Assembly: GCF_026151205.1 (NCBI RefSeq)
Contig: NC_087084.1
Location: 5,511,538 to 5,575,537, forward strand
Source: Bolinopsis microptera
Taxonomy: Eukaryota > Ctenophora > Tentaculata > Lobata > Bolinopsidae
Reading direction: 5' to 3'
Length of the DNA: 64,000 nt
The position numbers and the translations under genes were made by a program. A model generated the notes under the pieces. It had not been told where the DNA came from and ran no database searches. It saw nothing but the letters and a program-made list of their open reading frames with translations. Of the stretch, positions 1-10,955 are shown one piece after another. The stretch's first letter is position 1. Every line of letters begins with the position of its first letter.

Positions 1-171
1 TATATTATATCACAGTGCTCCAAACAGCACAGCACTAACACGAATCAGAAAGTTGGGAAATGAGAATACCCCACAACTTGGGCGGTCAGTCAGTCAGCTA
101 GTGATGGGCTAGTGTCTGTCACGTGTCAGTCAACTGTAAGTCATAGCAGTGGGGTTGTTTTAGTAACTTAC
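1..171 (-). other. Partial Rbfox intron at window edge
   Basis: This is the 5' part of the intron after the exon ending at base 172; its donor reads GTAAGTTA on the minus strand at 171-164. It includes a CACGTG at 120-125. The final Rbfox exon or exons must lie to the left of the window. Confidence 0.6.
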
Positions 172-396
172 TGGGTTGACGATGCTCTGGTGCTGTGCAA
201 GTTCTAAGTGTTGCCGCATCACGGCGGCTGCCTGCTGCTGGGGTATCAGGGTGGTCCAGATGTAGTCTTGATCGTTCTGCATACCGGGCATTCCTGCCGC
301 AGCCTGCTGTTCTTGTCCAGCCTGAGCCGCGGCCTGCCATGGGTCACCCATTAGTCCCGGCTGTGCGCGTTGGTCTTGTGCTGGTTGTAATGCCGT
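172..396 (-). CDS. rbfox: Rbfox-like, shared coding exon 7 (C-terminal Gln/Ala-rich)
   Basis: The exon is 225 nt, in phase 0 at both ends, and encodes 75 residues from TALQPAQDQRAQ to HQSIVNP. The acceptor is CATCTCCAG before ACG at 396. The donor is CCA followed by GTAAGTTA. The peptide is rich in Gln and Ala, with a QQQAAAVMRQHLEL stretch. It is a low-complexity tail of the type that mediates protein-protein contacts in Rbfox proteins. There is no stop, so translation continues into an exon beyond the window. The identity comes from in-phase linkage to the RRM exons, not from motif similarity here. Confidence 0.78.
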
Positions 397-2033
397 CTGG
401 AGATGGGGGTGTAATGCGGAGACAGTTGCTATGGCAACAACGCACCAGTTGTCACGGTAACGTGTCAGTTATTATGCCATTATGTGCCACCCAATATGTG
501 CCACCTATTATGTGCCACCCATTATGGGCCGTACTGAGAGATGATGCGGGAGGCCATGTCGGCTGGCTGGTGGCCATTTTAAAACTTGAACACTCCGTGT
601 TGAGAATGTTAGTCAGATCATTAGGGTCGTGTATGAAGTGCTACACAAGTACAAATCTCAGTGCTGAACAACTAGCTGCAACATAGATGCAAAAGCAAAC
701 CGAATTAAAAACCAGCTGTAATCAGGCGTCTATAATTAGCACGGGCCATACTGCCGTTTTCTCAGAAAAGGCAGTATGTCCAAATTTTCAAAATATGACA
801 ATATTGGTATCAAAATTTTCAGTAGAAAATTCTCTACAACATGAGCTACATATTAATGTATAGAAACATTGTTGCATGCAAATCCTAAGGAAGTAAGTCC
901 CAGTTGAGAAACATTATGTTCGGTTTTGGCCAATTATTTTCTGAGAGAAGGACGTAAGTCCGGACTTACTGCCTTTTCTGAGAAAATCTTGAAAATTTTC
1001 TGAGATAAGGAAGTAATTCCGTGGACTTACTGCCTTTTCTGAGATAAATTATCTGTGATAGGAAGAAGTAGCTGGACTTACTTCCTATAAAAGCATGTTA
1101 AAAACGGAATTTTAGAAAGCGATTTCCCAAAAAGAACATAACTTTACTGCCGATTGGTATTTTCGATTGAAATTTTCAGAATCGATGTATAATTACATTT
1201 CAACCTTACGTAAGTGATCAAAATTTTCATTTAGGCCTCAAAAAAAATTAGTGGCCGATTTTCAAAAACGCCGGATGTATTTTAGTCGCAAAACATAAAC
1301 ATTGGAGCAGTTATTGAGCTGTTATAATCGCAGAGAATGTTTAGTTTAGGTATATCTTTTAGATCAAGTTCATTTTCATCAAAATATCGATAAGATATCA
1401 TTTAATGCACTGAAATCGTTCAAAATTGGCGAGTTTGCCTAAATAAGGGCATACTATTATTCAAAAACATTTATTATATGATATGGAGCAATTTAGATTT
1501 ACCTAATTGTTTATATTTTACAATATAATCCAAAATACATAGATCCCAACCTCAAAAATTTAGTAAAAAGCTTGGACTTACTTCCTTCTCAGAAAAATAT
1601 TGAACAGAGATTTTTCTCAGAAAAGGAAGTAAGTCCACGTTTTTTCAGAAAAGGCAATAAGTCCATCCAGTATGAAAAATAATTTCGATTATTTGGCATA
1701 AAAATGGTTATATCTAAGCTTATGGACGGCTCAAAGCTTTAATTTTTTTGACAAATTAAAATTTGACTAATTATTGATAACTCAACGTGTTTACTTTCGA
1801 TCTTACGCAAAAAGTAAGCGGAGAAAAAACCATAAACGCAAAAGTCGAAATATCTCAAAATGGCAAATATGGACTTACTGCCTTTTCTGAGAAAACGGCA
1901 GCATGATAGCACACATTTCACAAATGCCATTACCCGTAAATCATTGCATTCTGACATAAATATGATACCACGATAATCTGCGTTAAATTACAATCGCAGG
2001 TAAAACTGAATGTATTTCACACAGGTAACTTAC
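397..2033 (-). other. Rbfox intron containing a MITE-like element
   Basis: This intron separates the exons at 2186-2034 and 396-172. It holds the inverted-repeat element at 747-1905. A run of short ATGTGCCACC-type repeats lies at about 474-520. An Rbfox-binding TGCATG in the sense of the transcript lies at 880-875. No other coding evidence was seen. Confidence 0.6.
747..1905. mobile_element. MITE-like element with repeated GGAAGTAAGTCC motifs
   Basis: The left end (CATACTGCCGTTTTCTCAG at 747) and the right end read on the minus strand (CATGCTGCCGTTTTCTCAG from 1905) form terminal inverted repeats of roughly 37 bp. The inverted repeats continue with AAAAGGCAGTA(A/T)GTCCA. Inside, the same core recurs in both orientations as GGAAGTAAGTCC, GGACTTACTTCC or GGACTTACTGCC, near 890, 950, 1010, 1040, 1075, 1570, 1627, 1655 and 1870. 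There is no coding potential, so it would be non-autonomous. A clear target-site duplication was not found. Confidence 0.65.
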
Positions 2034-2186
2034 CGGTATACTGGTTATGGGAAGGGTCTGGTATCCTAGCAACTGATCCTCGAAGGAGAAGGCTGTCTGT
2101 TGCTGTGCGGCGAGCTGTTGCGTTGCAGCCGCGGTGGCGTATGGTGACGAGAAGCGGGGGTTGAAGGCGGCGGCTGCTGCTGCTTG
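2034..2186 (-). CDS. rbfox: Rbfox-like, shared coding exon 6 (Ala/Gln-rich)
   Basis: The exon is 153 nt and phase 0/0. It encodes 51 residues starting QAAAAAAFNPRFSSPY and ending LLGYQTLPITSIP. The acceptor is CTTTCCCCTAG and the donor is CCG followed by GTAAGTTA. The stretch is Ala- and Gln-rich with scattered Phe and Tyr, a composition seen in the low-complexity C-terminal half of Rbfox proteins. Both neighbouring exons are also phase 0 at these junctions, so the exon could be skipped without a frameshift. Confidence 0.8.
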
Positions 2187-2654
2187 CTAGGGGAAAGAGG
2201 GGGTTAGGGACATTGTTTGAACTAAGAACTTGACACTTCTGTGGTCTAAAGAAATCTATCAAGTGTCAAAGTGTAAAAAGAGTGTGGGAAATTCAAGTTT
2301 TTAAGTTAAACAATAGAACGGGCCTGTCATATTTACACGACTTAGCAAGATGTTAAAAAGAACGTGACACTAAATTTTAAACTCCTGATACATCGAGACA
2401 AATACGTAACATGTTGTAACGTAGCTTAACAATGGAATAAGTCAAAGAACGCAATAGAACTAGTTTAAACCTGTATAACACTCCTAACTAAGAACATTTG
2501 GCACTCAACATTGGAAGAACCAACTGAACGAGTACAAGAAGGGAATTAAGATGTCGAGCTTAGCACGGAACTTCACCATAGCGACTGTTCACTATAAAAA
2601 CATCAGAAATAATAAGTTTTTAATAAGTTTCAGAAATAATAAGTTTAAACTCAC
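2187..2654 (-). other. Rbfox intron, 468 bp
   Basis: This is AT-rich intron sequence between two well-defined splice sites (donor GGA followed by GTGAGT; acceptor CCCCTAG). No repeat or motif of note was seen. Confidence 0.6.
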
Positions 2655-2790
2655 TCCTCCAGCCACATTAGCGAGATCGTTAACAGACTGGGCGCCCGGA
2701 ACCGACTGTACTGCGTTAGTGTTAGCGGCAGCGAGTGCGGCTGCGAAGTAAGGGTCTTGTAGCTGGGTGGCGTCTGCAATGGCTAGGGAT
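2655..2790 (-). CDS. rbfox: Rbfox-like, shared coding exon 5
   Basis: The exon is 136 nt. It begins with one base that completes an AG/A arginine codon from the upstream exon and ends in phase 0. It encodes SLAIADATQLQDPYF, an Ala-rich run, and ends NDLANVAGG. The DPYF-plus-alanine motif resembles the DPY(F/H) motif in the C-terminal region of bilaterian Rbfox proteins (from general knowledge). The acceptor is CCACCACAG and the donor is GGA followed by GTGAGT. An alternative downstream AG (ATCCCTAG) would break the phase, which supports the chosen acceptor. Confidence 0.8.
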
Positions 2791-3022
2791 CTGTGGTGGC
2801 TTTATATGAGGATAAACTTGAAGTTCACACCAGGGTGCTGTTTACTGTCCTTAGTTGTGATAATTTGTAAAATCATCACTACCAAGCACAGTAACCAACA
2901 CGAATGGGTTTTCAAATCAGTTTTCTAGTCAAACGGGAAAAAAGCGATAGAAATAAGAACTTATACAGAACGAAACGGTGTATTGTTCTACTTTGCAAAG
3001 TGGTAGTGGAGAAAAAACAAAC
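2791..3022 (-). other. Rbfox intron, 232 bp
   Basis: A short AT-rich intron. Its donor is AG followed by GTTTGT and its acceptor is CCACCACAG. Nothing else was noted. Confidence 0.6.
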
Positions 3023-3155
3023 CTAGCGAAAGGATGATTCCTGGCGGCAGCAAGTTCTAAGAAGCTGTTTCTAGCTGCAGCAAGTCGCTGGTAAGTGGAG
3101 GCTTGGGCTGGGGTCAGGAACGCAGCACGGGCTCTCAATGCTGCTGGGTAGGTCA
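3023..3155 (-). CDS. rbfox: Rbfox-like, shared coding exon 4
   Basis: The exon is 133 nt, starts with two bases of a split codon and ends with two bases of another. It encodes TYPAALRARAAFLTPAQAST, then YQRL and a doubled LAAARN(S/H) motif ending HPFA. The split codons resolve cleanly: T plus TG gives Leu upstream, and AG plus A gives Arg downstream. The two LAAARN copies suggest an internal short duplication. The acceptor is GTATTTACAG and the donor is CTAG followed by GTTTGT. I recognise no domain here; it follows the RRM in phase. Confidence 0.8.
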
Positions 3156-3271
3156 CTGTAAATACAGGTTGTTAGATAAAGATACCGGAAAAGATACCGA
3201 ATGATCATTACATTGAGTTAGATAAGGGAGATATCAAAAGATTTAAAAGATCCCGAAAAATGGTCACTTAC

Positions 3272-3338
3272 AGCTGGGTGAAACAAGGAATGGTGCTCTG
3301 TTGACTGATTTAGTAGCTCTAGGTGTAGCCCAATTAAC
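3272..3338 (-). CDS. rbfox: Rbfox-like, shared coding exon 3 (RRM C-terminal edge)
   Basis: This 67-nt exon is too short to show as an open frame by length alone. It encodes VNWATPRATKSVNRAPFLVSP followed by the first base of a Leu codon. It aligns with the segment after the Fox RRM, which in bilaterians reads roughly VNNATARV; here it is VNWATPRA, a clear divergence. The acceptor is TAATTTCCAG and the donor is AGCT followed by GTAAGT. The preceding exon ends exactly in GRKIE, so the RRM's last strand joins in phase. Bilaterian genes have a similarly short exon (about 61 nt, from memory) at this place. Confidence 0.85.
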
Positions 3339-5729
3339 CTGGAAATTAGAGTGGTGTTAAGTTCTATAATCCCCCTGAGAGTTGACGGTGGCGCTATCTT
3401 AGCTACAATACATCGTGGTTCAATAAGGAAAGTTTTCAAAAACTGTGCGCTTATGCGCACTGCGTAGTAGTTTCTGTGTTGGCATGTCACCGCGCGCTAC
3501 AGAGAAATTACAACTTGTTGGTCGAGGCTGTTAGAGATATCGTATGACAACAATTAAAAGAATAATTAACACAATATTTAGAGTTCGTTGGTACATATTT
3601 CAGTTACACCCGTCTAGAAAAGCATGGTACGTGGATTGAATAAGCCATATGAATTTTCTCCAAGTCCTACTAAGGATATTTCGATTTAAGCTCAAGTGAA
3701 ACCCTTCATTAATATCAAATATTTGTGAGCTAAAAGATATGTTTAAATTTTTCCATTTATCCCTAGATACACCGCAACCAACACTTGGTGATTTCGAGAC
3801 TTTCGCATGGACATTTTTTCACTTGACCGAGCAGGTCTGACTCGTACCGCCAGGATAAATGAAACCAGAGAAATACAGTTTTTATAAGGTGTTAATCCAC
3901 AAAAGCAACGTACGAGAGACTTGTAAAGTTGGACAATTATTGGTTTAGTCTTGCTCACTGCTGTCAGATACGCCCGGGGTTTAGACTAGGCAAGCTGATG
4001 GTTAAACTATCGCTTGTCAGATTTATATAATTACTCCGAAAATCATAGATCTGTCATCTGTATTCTGTATAATACTACTGGTGTGGTTACTGGTTAACCA
4101 ATCAGCTTCCAGCATTGGCCCATCAGAATTTATAATCAAAGCAAATATGGTTCACCTCCCCATCAGAGTCCACATACGGCTTAATATAACATTTATAAGG
4201 GTTGCAAATGTGCCTGAACTCGTTCAAGCCAGCATAGTCATTCAATAATCTAAGAATCAAGCCAAGCTGCGTGATCACAAATATAAATATATATAAACCG
4301 TACATGAAGCATTTCAACCGTTAAACAGAGTATTTCAAGAGATGTTTCAGATTTAATTAATTTCAGTTTGTGCCCGGAAATAAATAATATATGTAAGACC
4401 GGGGTTTGGACGATCTCCAATAGACTGCGTTCTAAGACTAAGATCTAATCTTAGAAATTACTGAACACCTCATCCTGGCTTACTAAACTAAGGTATTGCA
4501 ATGACCTCTGCTCTTTCAGTCGCCTCTACTGAAGAAATAAAGTCATCAAATTAGGATGGGACTCAGCGTTACCTCGCCGAGCAGAAATACCCACTTTCTA
4601 AGCAGAAACCTAGCTTGAACAGTGATCTTCAACCCAGGATATAAAATATTTAAAGCCTGTTTGCGACTGAGCTCTTAACATTGGTCTAATGTCTTATTAA
4701 TATAAATTACCAGATTTTAGCACAACGTGGTTCACTGAAAAGCACTTAGTCTGAACATGAATTGCAGTAAACTTACTTTAAACTCAGGAATCTTTATTAA
4801 TACACACAACCTCTATCAAGACGCGGGAATTAATAGGACCTACAAAATTCTGATATGATAAAAACCACGTTGTACATTCTCATGCAACAACAAAGCATAT
4901 TATGTAATAAAGTTGTGTACAAAATTCATGACTAAGTTTTCATGAAATATTTGGGGCCTTCTTCATCATCAGGCGGCGGAATGAGTGTTAGTCAATCACT
5001 GTGATCATTAAAATAAATTGTTAACTTGTTAAATTCCAACACATGATTTACGAGCATAGCACTGTTAAACTTACTCCGCTACATATAAAAATAGAGCGCA
5101 TTTCTGAGGAAATAATACGTAAAATAACTCTCGTATTTTGATTGGTTGTAACTGTTCCCGGGTTCAGTCATAACACAAATTAAATTAGAAGAGATCACGG
5201 AAATGCCGCCCTTGAATTTACAGCGTTAATAAAAGCGCCGTTCCCATGGGTTACCCTGGTAACGGTCCGCACCGTTATTGCGCATATTACATATAACCCA
5301 CTAACTGCTCACATCAGGGCTGTTCTACATCAGTTCAATCATATTTCATATCGCTCATCCTTACACTCACACTAACCTCTATATATTATATGTGTGGTCA
5401 ATCAATGTAATGAAGTCACGTGACATTTTATGGAAGTTACGTGTCAATCTGAAGATGAGCGAAGTTTGAGGTCTCACAATATAGTCCACCTCAGCGAGGG
5501 GTACAGCTATTTACTAACCACTCCGTTGTCATGGTGTGCATGATCTTATGGGTAAAGTCGTCATTTATAACATGTTTACTGGTAACCTAGTTTGTGTTAT
5601 GTAAGTAATAATATGTGTTGTGCAAGTATGTTAGCATGAGAAAAGGTTTAAGTAGGCGGGATATTTGATGCTGAACTACATTTTAACGTTAAAAGGAGGA
5701 TGAGCTGTGAATATAAGTGTAGTGCAATA

Positions 5730-5811
5730 AGGTGCAGCAAGGTGCAGCAAAGTGCAGTAAGGTGCAGTAAGATGCAGTAAGGTGCAGTAAGGTGCAGTAA
5801 GGTGCAGTTAA
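5730..5811. repeat. 10-bp minisatellite (GGTGCAGTAA)n
   Basis: About eight to nine head-to-tail copies of GGTGCAGTAA with single-base variants, such as GGTGCAGCAA and GATGCAGTAA. Confidence 0.9.
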
Positions 5812-5871
5812 AGTACTGGAAATTAAACCTCCACGTCTTCAAATGATTAATGTTTGGTTATATGCTCCGTG

Positions 5872-6230
5872 GAGGATGGTCGCACAGGAGTGATGCCCGT
5901 GCCTAAGCTGGGGGAGACATGTGACACCTATGGTCCCTTAAAAGATCGTCACCTGTACTCTCAATCTACCTCAACTACAGTAAATTTACTCATCATTGCT
6001 ATGATGTCTATGCTAAGTATTGCTAGTTGGAACGTTCATGGGTTTTATTTGAAAAACGAAGATGATTTTACCAACTTATAGTGAACTTAGCAAGAGATAG
6101 AGTAGGATGGAGGAGTTTATTTACTTTGAGACATATTGAACGAATGAGTCTTCGTAAGCGTAAATAGGCCAGCACTTTGCTGAGCCTCTTTAGGTGCTCT
6201 TTTGTTAATAGATGTTATTATATATATATA
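5872..6230 (+). mobile_element. Internally deleted non-LTR retrotransposon (LINE), with 13-bp TSD
   Basis: The 13-bp direct repeat TATATGCTCCGTG flanks this insert at 5859-5871 and 6231-6243, as a target-site duplication. The 5' part contains an open frame ending MLSIASWNVHGFYLKNEDDF (to 6081). Its SWNVHG motif matches the start of the AP-endonuclease-like domain of LINEs. The 3' part, in another frame, encodes VNLARDRVGWRSLFTLRH and ends RMSLRKRK followed by TAG. This resembles the C-terminus of LINE ORF2 (ARDR-x-x-WR). The element then ends in a (TA)n-rich tail. The 5' and 3' ends are therefore joined by loss of nearly all of the reverse transcriptase. It cannot move by itself. Confidence 0.75.
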
Positions 6231-8039
6231 TATATGCTCCGTGACCCAGTGCACTAATTCCTATACTAATACTAGCAGCACTTAAATAAACACCACGTGA
6301 CACCGGAAGAGTTATCAGTTTGTGTCTACTACAGCGGGGGCAAAGCGCACTCAATGTTGCTCCTAGGCCTAATGGGAATGGAACCGATTTGCTAAATCAC
6401 CTAATTTTCCAGTATAGGTTGCAAGTTGCAACGTAACATTGTCTGAAAGGGTAAGTACTGCGAACAGCAATGATTGCTGGCATCAATCCATGATTGGAGT
6501 AGAATCTGTCGAGTACTTGATTTTCCGCGTATTAATCCTTTTCGCAGGTGACACACTCATACAAACACGAAATACCAATGTGTCTATTAAACAACATAAT
6601 GCTATAATGTGTATTCAAAACTACAAAATATTGTGGCTAGAAAAATTCGTCAAGCATGCATACGGTTTTAACATTATAACATAATATTCATTCGGACCAG
6701 TTCACGGTCAGCGTGCATGCTGTGGTGGCGTGTATCAAAGAAACTAGGAATTTTTCTACAGAGTTTAAAACTTTTACATGGTTAGAGACATTCTGAGTTT
6801 TAATTCACGAGGATAATTTATTCGCTTTGATAATCGCGAGGAATTGCTGTAAGTTTGGGGCAGATTCTTCTTTAATACGAATACGTGACTTTAAGTACGT
6901 GTTATTTGTAAAATATATGGTTAATCTGCACACACTCAACACAAGTAATATTATCCCTCAGTAAAAGTTCACACTACCTGTAGAACTAGCTTAGTTTTTG
7001 TTTTTACACACAACATCTGCTACCCGAAATGATCACATAGTTTAAACCGGAACAACCAATGAAAACGCCCCAAACGCCCACGTGGCACGTTTTCCCCCAA
7101 TCAGTGCGGGCAACGACCATGCTGGCACGTGGCGGGACTGTAGTGTTGAAAGACAAAGACTATTGTGTTCCAGGGGCCCTGGTACAGCCGCTCAAGTCAT
7201 GTTTCAGCGCTTCCGATTGGTGGGTTTGTGTCACGTGATGCTAATGAGAGGCGGTGATTGGCTCCGAGAGATAACAATGTGTGGGACATTGTAACCTGGA
7301 CAAAGGGTGCTGTGTTAAGAGACATGTAAGCTACGGGGCTGTTGTCAAGGCAACCATTACACTCATCAGGGACGACAGATAATATTTTAATGACCCCATA
7401 AATATCCATTTGCTGCTGATTTAAACGGGAATTGAATACAAAAACAAGAACTTAAGTGGTGGATGCACTAATTCGTGTTAATTGTGGGGTTAAAACAATG
7501 TTCTGGACAATTAGTAGTTCGGGTCACACCCAAGTGCCATCCAGGGCGCGCATTACAGTCTGATAAAAGCATGGGCATACGAGCCAATAAGCAGTCATCA
7601 CATGAGCATAATGATATCACGTGATCATAATGATATCACGTGATCGTTTAGCGGGTCTTGATAAACACTGACAAACAAGGGGCTTGTCAGGGGGTGGTGA
7701 ACTGTAACCCAGCAACCTGACTGGTTTCTGTTTCCACGTGGGAGGCTTATGATTGGTTAGGTTTGAACCACGTGACACAATTACTTGGCTCTGATTGGTT
7801 GACACAGATATATATTAGTGAGTGGTCCTCGATAAAAAAGGATCGGTCTCTATATTAGAAAATGCAGCATATCACTCGAAGTGAAGAAATCTAGAGTCTA
7901 CATCACCAAGACTTAGCTTGCAACTTATAGACAGAATGAGGTTAAGTTTGTATTATCAATTCTTAGGAAGTTTTGTCCTTTTTTGATCGAGCGTGAAAAA
8001 TAATTGTGCCATCAGCCGTAGCTGATTTACTAACACTCT

Positions 8040-8127
8040 TGTTTCAACACCTTTTATTAACACCTTTTATTAACACCTTTTATTAACACCTTTTATTAAC
8101 ACCTTTTATTAACACCTTTGTTTAAGA
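8040..8127. repeat. 13-bp minisatellite (ACACCTTTTATTA)n
   Basis: About six copies of ACACCTTTTATTA in tandem, degenerating into ACACCTTTGTTTAAG at the right end. Confidence 0.9.
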
Positions 8128-8823
8128 ACACCTTCAAACAATATCATACGGTGGAAATATTTGGAACCAAGTTTAAAATTTTGTAAAAACTGTGCAAGGC
8201 TCTTTTAAGATTTCGTTAAATACTAGATATTATTCCTAATGCATGGAAATTCTTTAGACTTAAACAGTTTTAAGTCGAATATATCTTATCAAAACAGTTG
8301 TTAATGAACTTTAAAAACAGCATCATGACAAGAATTGTCAAGTATTATTCTCTCGGTCACCACATGAAAAATAAACTCGAGATTATCAGATTGTCACGAC
8401 CAAAATATCGGTTAATTTTTAACAGGAGCATTTTTAAGGCTTCCCACTTCCTAGACATATATTTATAAACGAGTGCTGATCAGGTACAAGATACTACTTC
8501 CGTTTAACAGTTGCGTTATAAACCAGCGAGCATTGCTCTTCAGTAAATTACCAGACAAGCTTTCGCTTCAAGATTTGATGACTTTGCCTTTTAAAACGCC
8601 TTATAGGTTATGACTTATGAGGTTATGAGGTTTTGAAGATTACTATTTAACTTTCGAGTAATATCTCACAAAGCTTTTAAATCAAAAGAGAGAGAGAGAG
8701 CCAGCGATAACCTCATAACCAAATTTGGTGATGAACGAATTTTAATATGCCCCGCAGAATCGCGCCTGAAATCACTTAAAATCAAACTCAAAGTGCGGTA
8801 AATTAAATTTTAATAATTCAAAC

Positions 8824-8970
8824 CTCAATTTTTCTGCCGTCAATGATAGCACCACCAAGTTTCTGTTTGGCGTTGCTGGCGTCCTCCGCCGACATCATTG
8901 TCACGAAACCGAACCCTTTGCTCCCTCTCTCATTAAAGATTATCTCCGCCTCTAATATCGGTCCAAACGG
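8824..8970 (-). CDS. rbfox: Rbfox-like, shared coding exon 2 (RRM core with RNP1)
   Basis: The exon is 147 nt, phase 0/0, 49 residues. It contains [25 protein letters not shown] and finally IIDGRKIE. The string [16 protein letters not shown] is diagnostic for the Fox-1 family RRM. RNP1 is KGFGFVTM, and its two Phe residues are the RNA-contacting aromatics. The acceptor is CCTCTTTCAG and the donor is GAG followed by GTTTGA. In vertebrates this segment is split into 54-nt and 93-nt exons (from memory); here they are one exon of exactly 54+93 nt. Skipping this exon would remove the RRM core but keep the frame. Confidence 0.95.
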
Positions 8971-9754
8971 CTGAAAGAGGTGAAATATGTTAATATTTAC
9001 TGAAGCGATTTTAAAGTAAAATGAGTAATGAACAGTAAATGACTCCGTCCAGCTTACAGATAACCCGCATTTTTAACCTGTAGATTAGGGGCAATAAAGT
9101 ATCGAGTTATGCCAAAAAAAACATTTACGGCGTTAGAGTGACTGAGTGATTAGAAACTGTATTAAGTTTGTAAAGAAGGGGGGGGGGGCTAATAGTGCCC
9201 AAAAATAAGTTTATGTCCCCCCTCCCTCTAAGTAAGGTGCTTAAATGTAGTTGCCAGGTGGGTGAGAACATCTGCAGTCCTACTGAGAACATATTACACA
9301 CTTCACGTATAATTTATTAAGTTATTTGATGCATTAATTCTTTCAGACATACGATTCGAAATTTTAAAACAAATTACGAAAATGTTTGAGAGAATTTGGG
9401 GGATATTCACTATTTAACTGTGTTTCAAACTGTACTAAAATTACCCCATCTTTAGTCATAGATAATTACTGTTCCGAATGTCTGATAGTCACGTGTGTTG
9501 CAAGGAAAAGAAGCTCAGTTCAGGATAAGTACACACGTGATAATCACACACGTGATAATCACGAATATTGAACAGCAATCACCAGAAAATACCACTGATT
9601 ATCAGAAATATTCCTATCCGGAAACCACAACCAGTTAGTTGTGGATTGTGATAAAATCTTCAAGTTATGTACGATTAATGTTCTGAACAGCTGTAAGTTC
9701 TATATTGTTAAAAGTCCGGTATTTTATGCTGGATAACTAACGTACTTACATAAA

Positions 9755-9838
9755 TTAACATAAATAACATAAAGTAACATAAAATAACATAAAGTAACAT
9801 AAAATAACATAAAGTAACATAAAATAACATAAAGTAAG
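9755..9838. repeat. ACATAAAATA/ACATAAAGTA alternating 10-bp repeat
   Basis: Tandem copies of ACATAAARTA, with AAAATA and AAAGTA versions alternating, which suggests that the real unit is 20 bp. Confidence 0.85.
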
Positions 9839-9977
9839 AGAGCAATGTTGAAAGTTCCGAATATCTGGTTATCACTTTTTACTGCGACAAAGGAGAGTAA
9901 ATAGTCTACATAATGTTATCATTTGATATAATGTAGCAGTGTTGAAAGTATTTACATGTTTAGAGCTACATATTGAA

Positions 9978-10096
9978 CACTTCACATTGACTACACGTAA
10001 AACTTCACACTGACTACACGTAAAACTTCACACTGACTACACGTAAAACTTCACACTGACTACACGTAAAACTTCACACTGACTACACGTAAAACT
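9978..10096. repeat. 23-bp minisatellite, five copies
   Basis: About five near-perfect copies of CTTCACACTGACTACACGTA plus AAA. Confidence 0.92.
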
Positions 10097-10183
10097 GTAA
10101 TACTAATATAACTTGTGATATATTATATATAACCGTATTGTAACCGATATATAACTTGCGAACTTGAACTATACACTACACAC

Positions 10184-10199
10184 ACGGACACACACACAC

Positions 10200-10260
<61 letters not shown>
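10184..10260. repeat. (CA)n microsatellite
   Basis: A long CA dinucleotide run with one GT interruption near 10201. Confidence 0.97.
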
Positions 10261-10262
<2 letters not shown>

Positions 10263-10769
10263 TTAATACTCTAATCCCCAACTAATGTTCACAACAACAC
10301 GCTACACTGTCAACTGTAAACCGATCTCCGGTGTAAACTATCAGATGTATGCTATTCCGTGTGATTAATCTGAGAGCACAATTTCAGGGCCTGTACGCAA
10401 AGTATTGTAAACAAATTCAGTTTACTGTTGCGCAATCTCCAGTATTGAGCCTAAGGGAATATGTAGCGGAGGGAGTTGCAGGTAATTTGCCCGTATTCAC
10501 ACTCAAACCTGAGTTTAGTCATTTTCCGATACGAGATTGGGGACGGGTTCTATAAACAAACAAACAAACAACAAACATATGTAGCGGAGAGGTAGGATTA
10601 CTATTTTAAAGTAGAAAACATGCCAGGTCCTTAAAGTTAGACTGGGGTCTACTAACCCTCTACGTGTAACAGCGTGTGTGTGTGTGTGTGGGGGAACAGC
10701 TGGCTACACAGTGTTTACTGATTAACATCTCTTTCAGATTAGTCACCAGCCCCATCAAAATTCAAATAA

Positions 10770-10955
10770 AGAGCTCATATAGAGGGTTCATATAGAGGGT
10801 TCATATAGAGGTCCAAATTAAGGTATCAAATAAAGAGCTCAAATAGAGGGCTCAAATTATAGAGGGCTCAGATAAAGAGCTCAAATAGAGGGCTCAAATT
10901 ATAGAGGGTTCAAATAGAGAGCTCAAATAGAGAGCTCAAATAGAGGTCTCAATAT
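10770..10955. repeat. Degenerate repeat of CAAATAGAGAGCT type
   Basis: About a dozen imperfect copies of TCAAATAGAGRGCT, with variants ATATAGAGGGTT and AATTATAGAGGG. Confidence 0.8.

Larger units (their letters stand above)
3339..8823 (-). other. Rbfox intron (5.5 kb) with LINE remnant and short repeats
   Basis: This intron lies between the RRM exon and exon 3. It contains a 10-bp minisatellite (5730-5811), an internally deleted LINE (5872-6230) and a 13-bp minisatellite (8040-8127). Clusters of CACGTG with nearby ATTGG lie at 7080-7240 and 7615-7800. The transcript-sense TGCATG occurs near 4888 and at 6660-6655. No convincing further exon was found between about 3.5 and 5.7 kb. Confidence 0.55.

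Noticed and set aside
9978-10096. CRISPR-like regular repeats
   Set aside because: The 23-bp units follow each other without spacers, and the genome is clearly animal.
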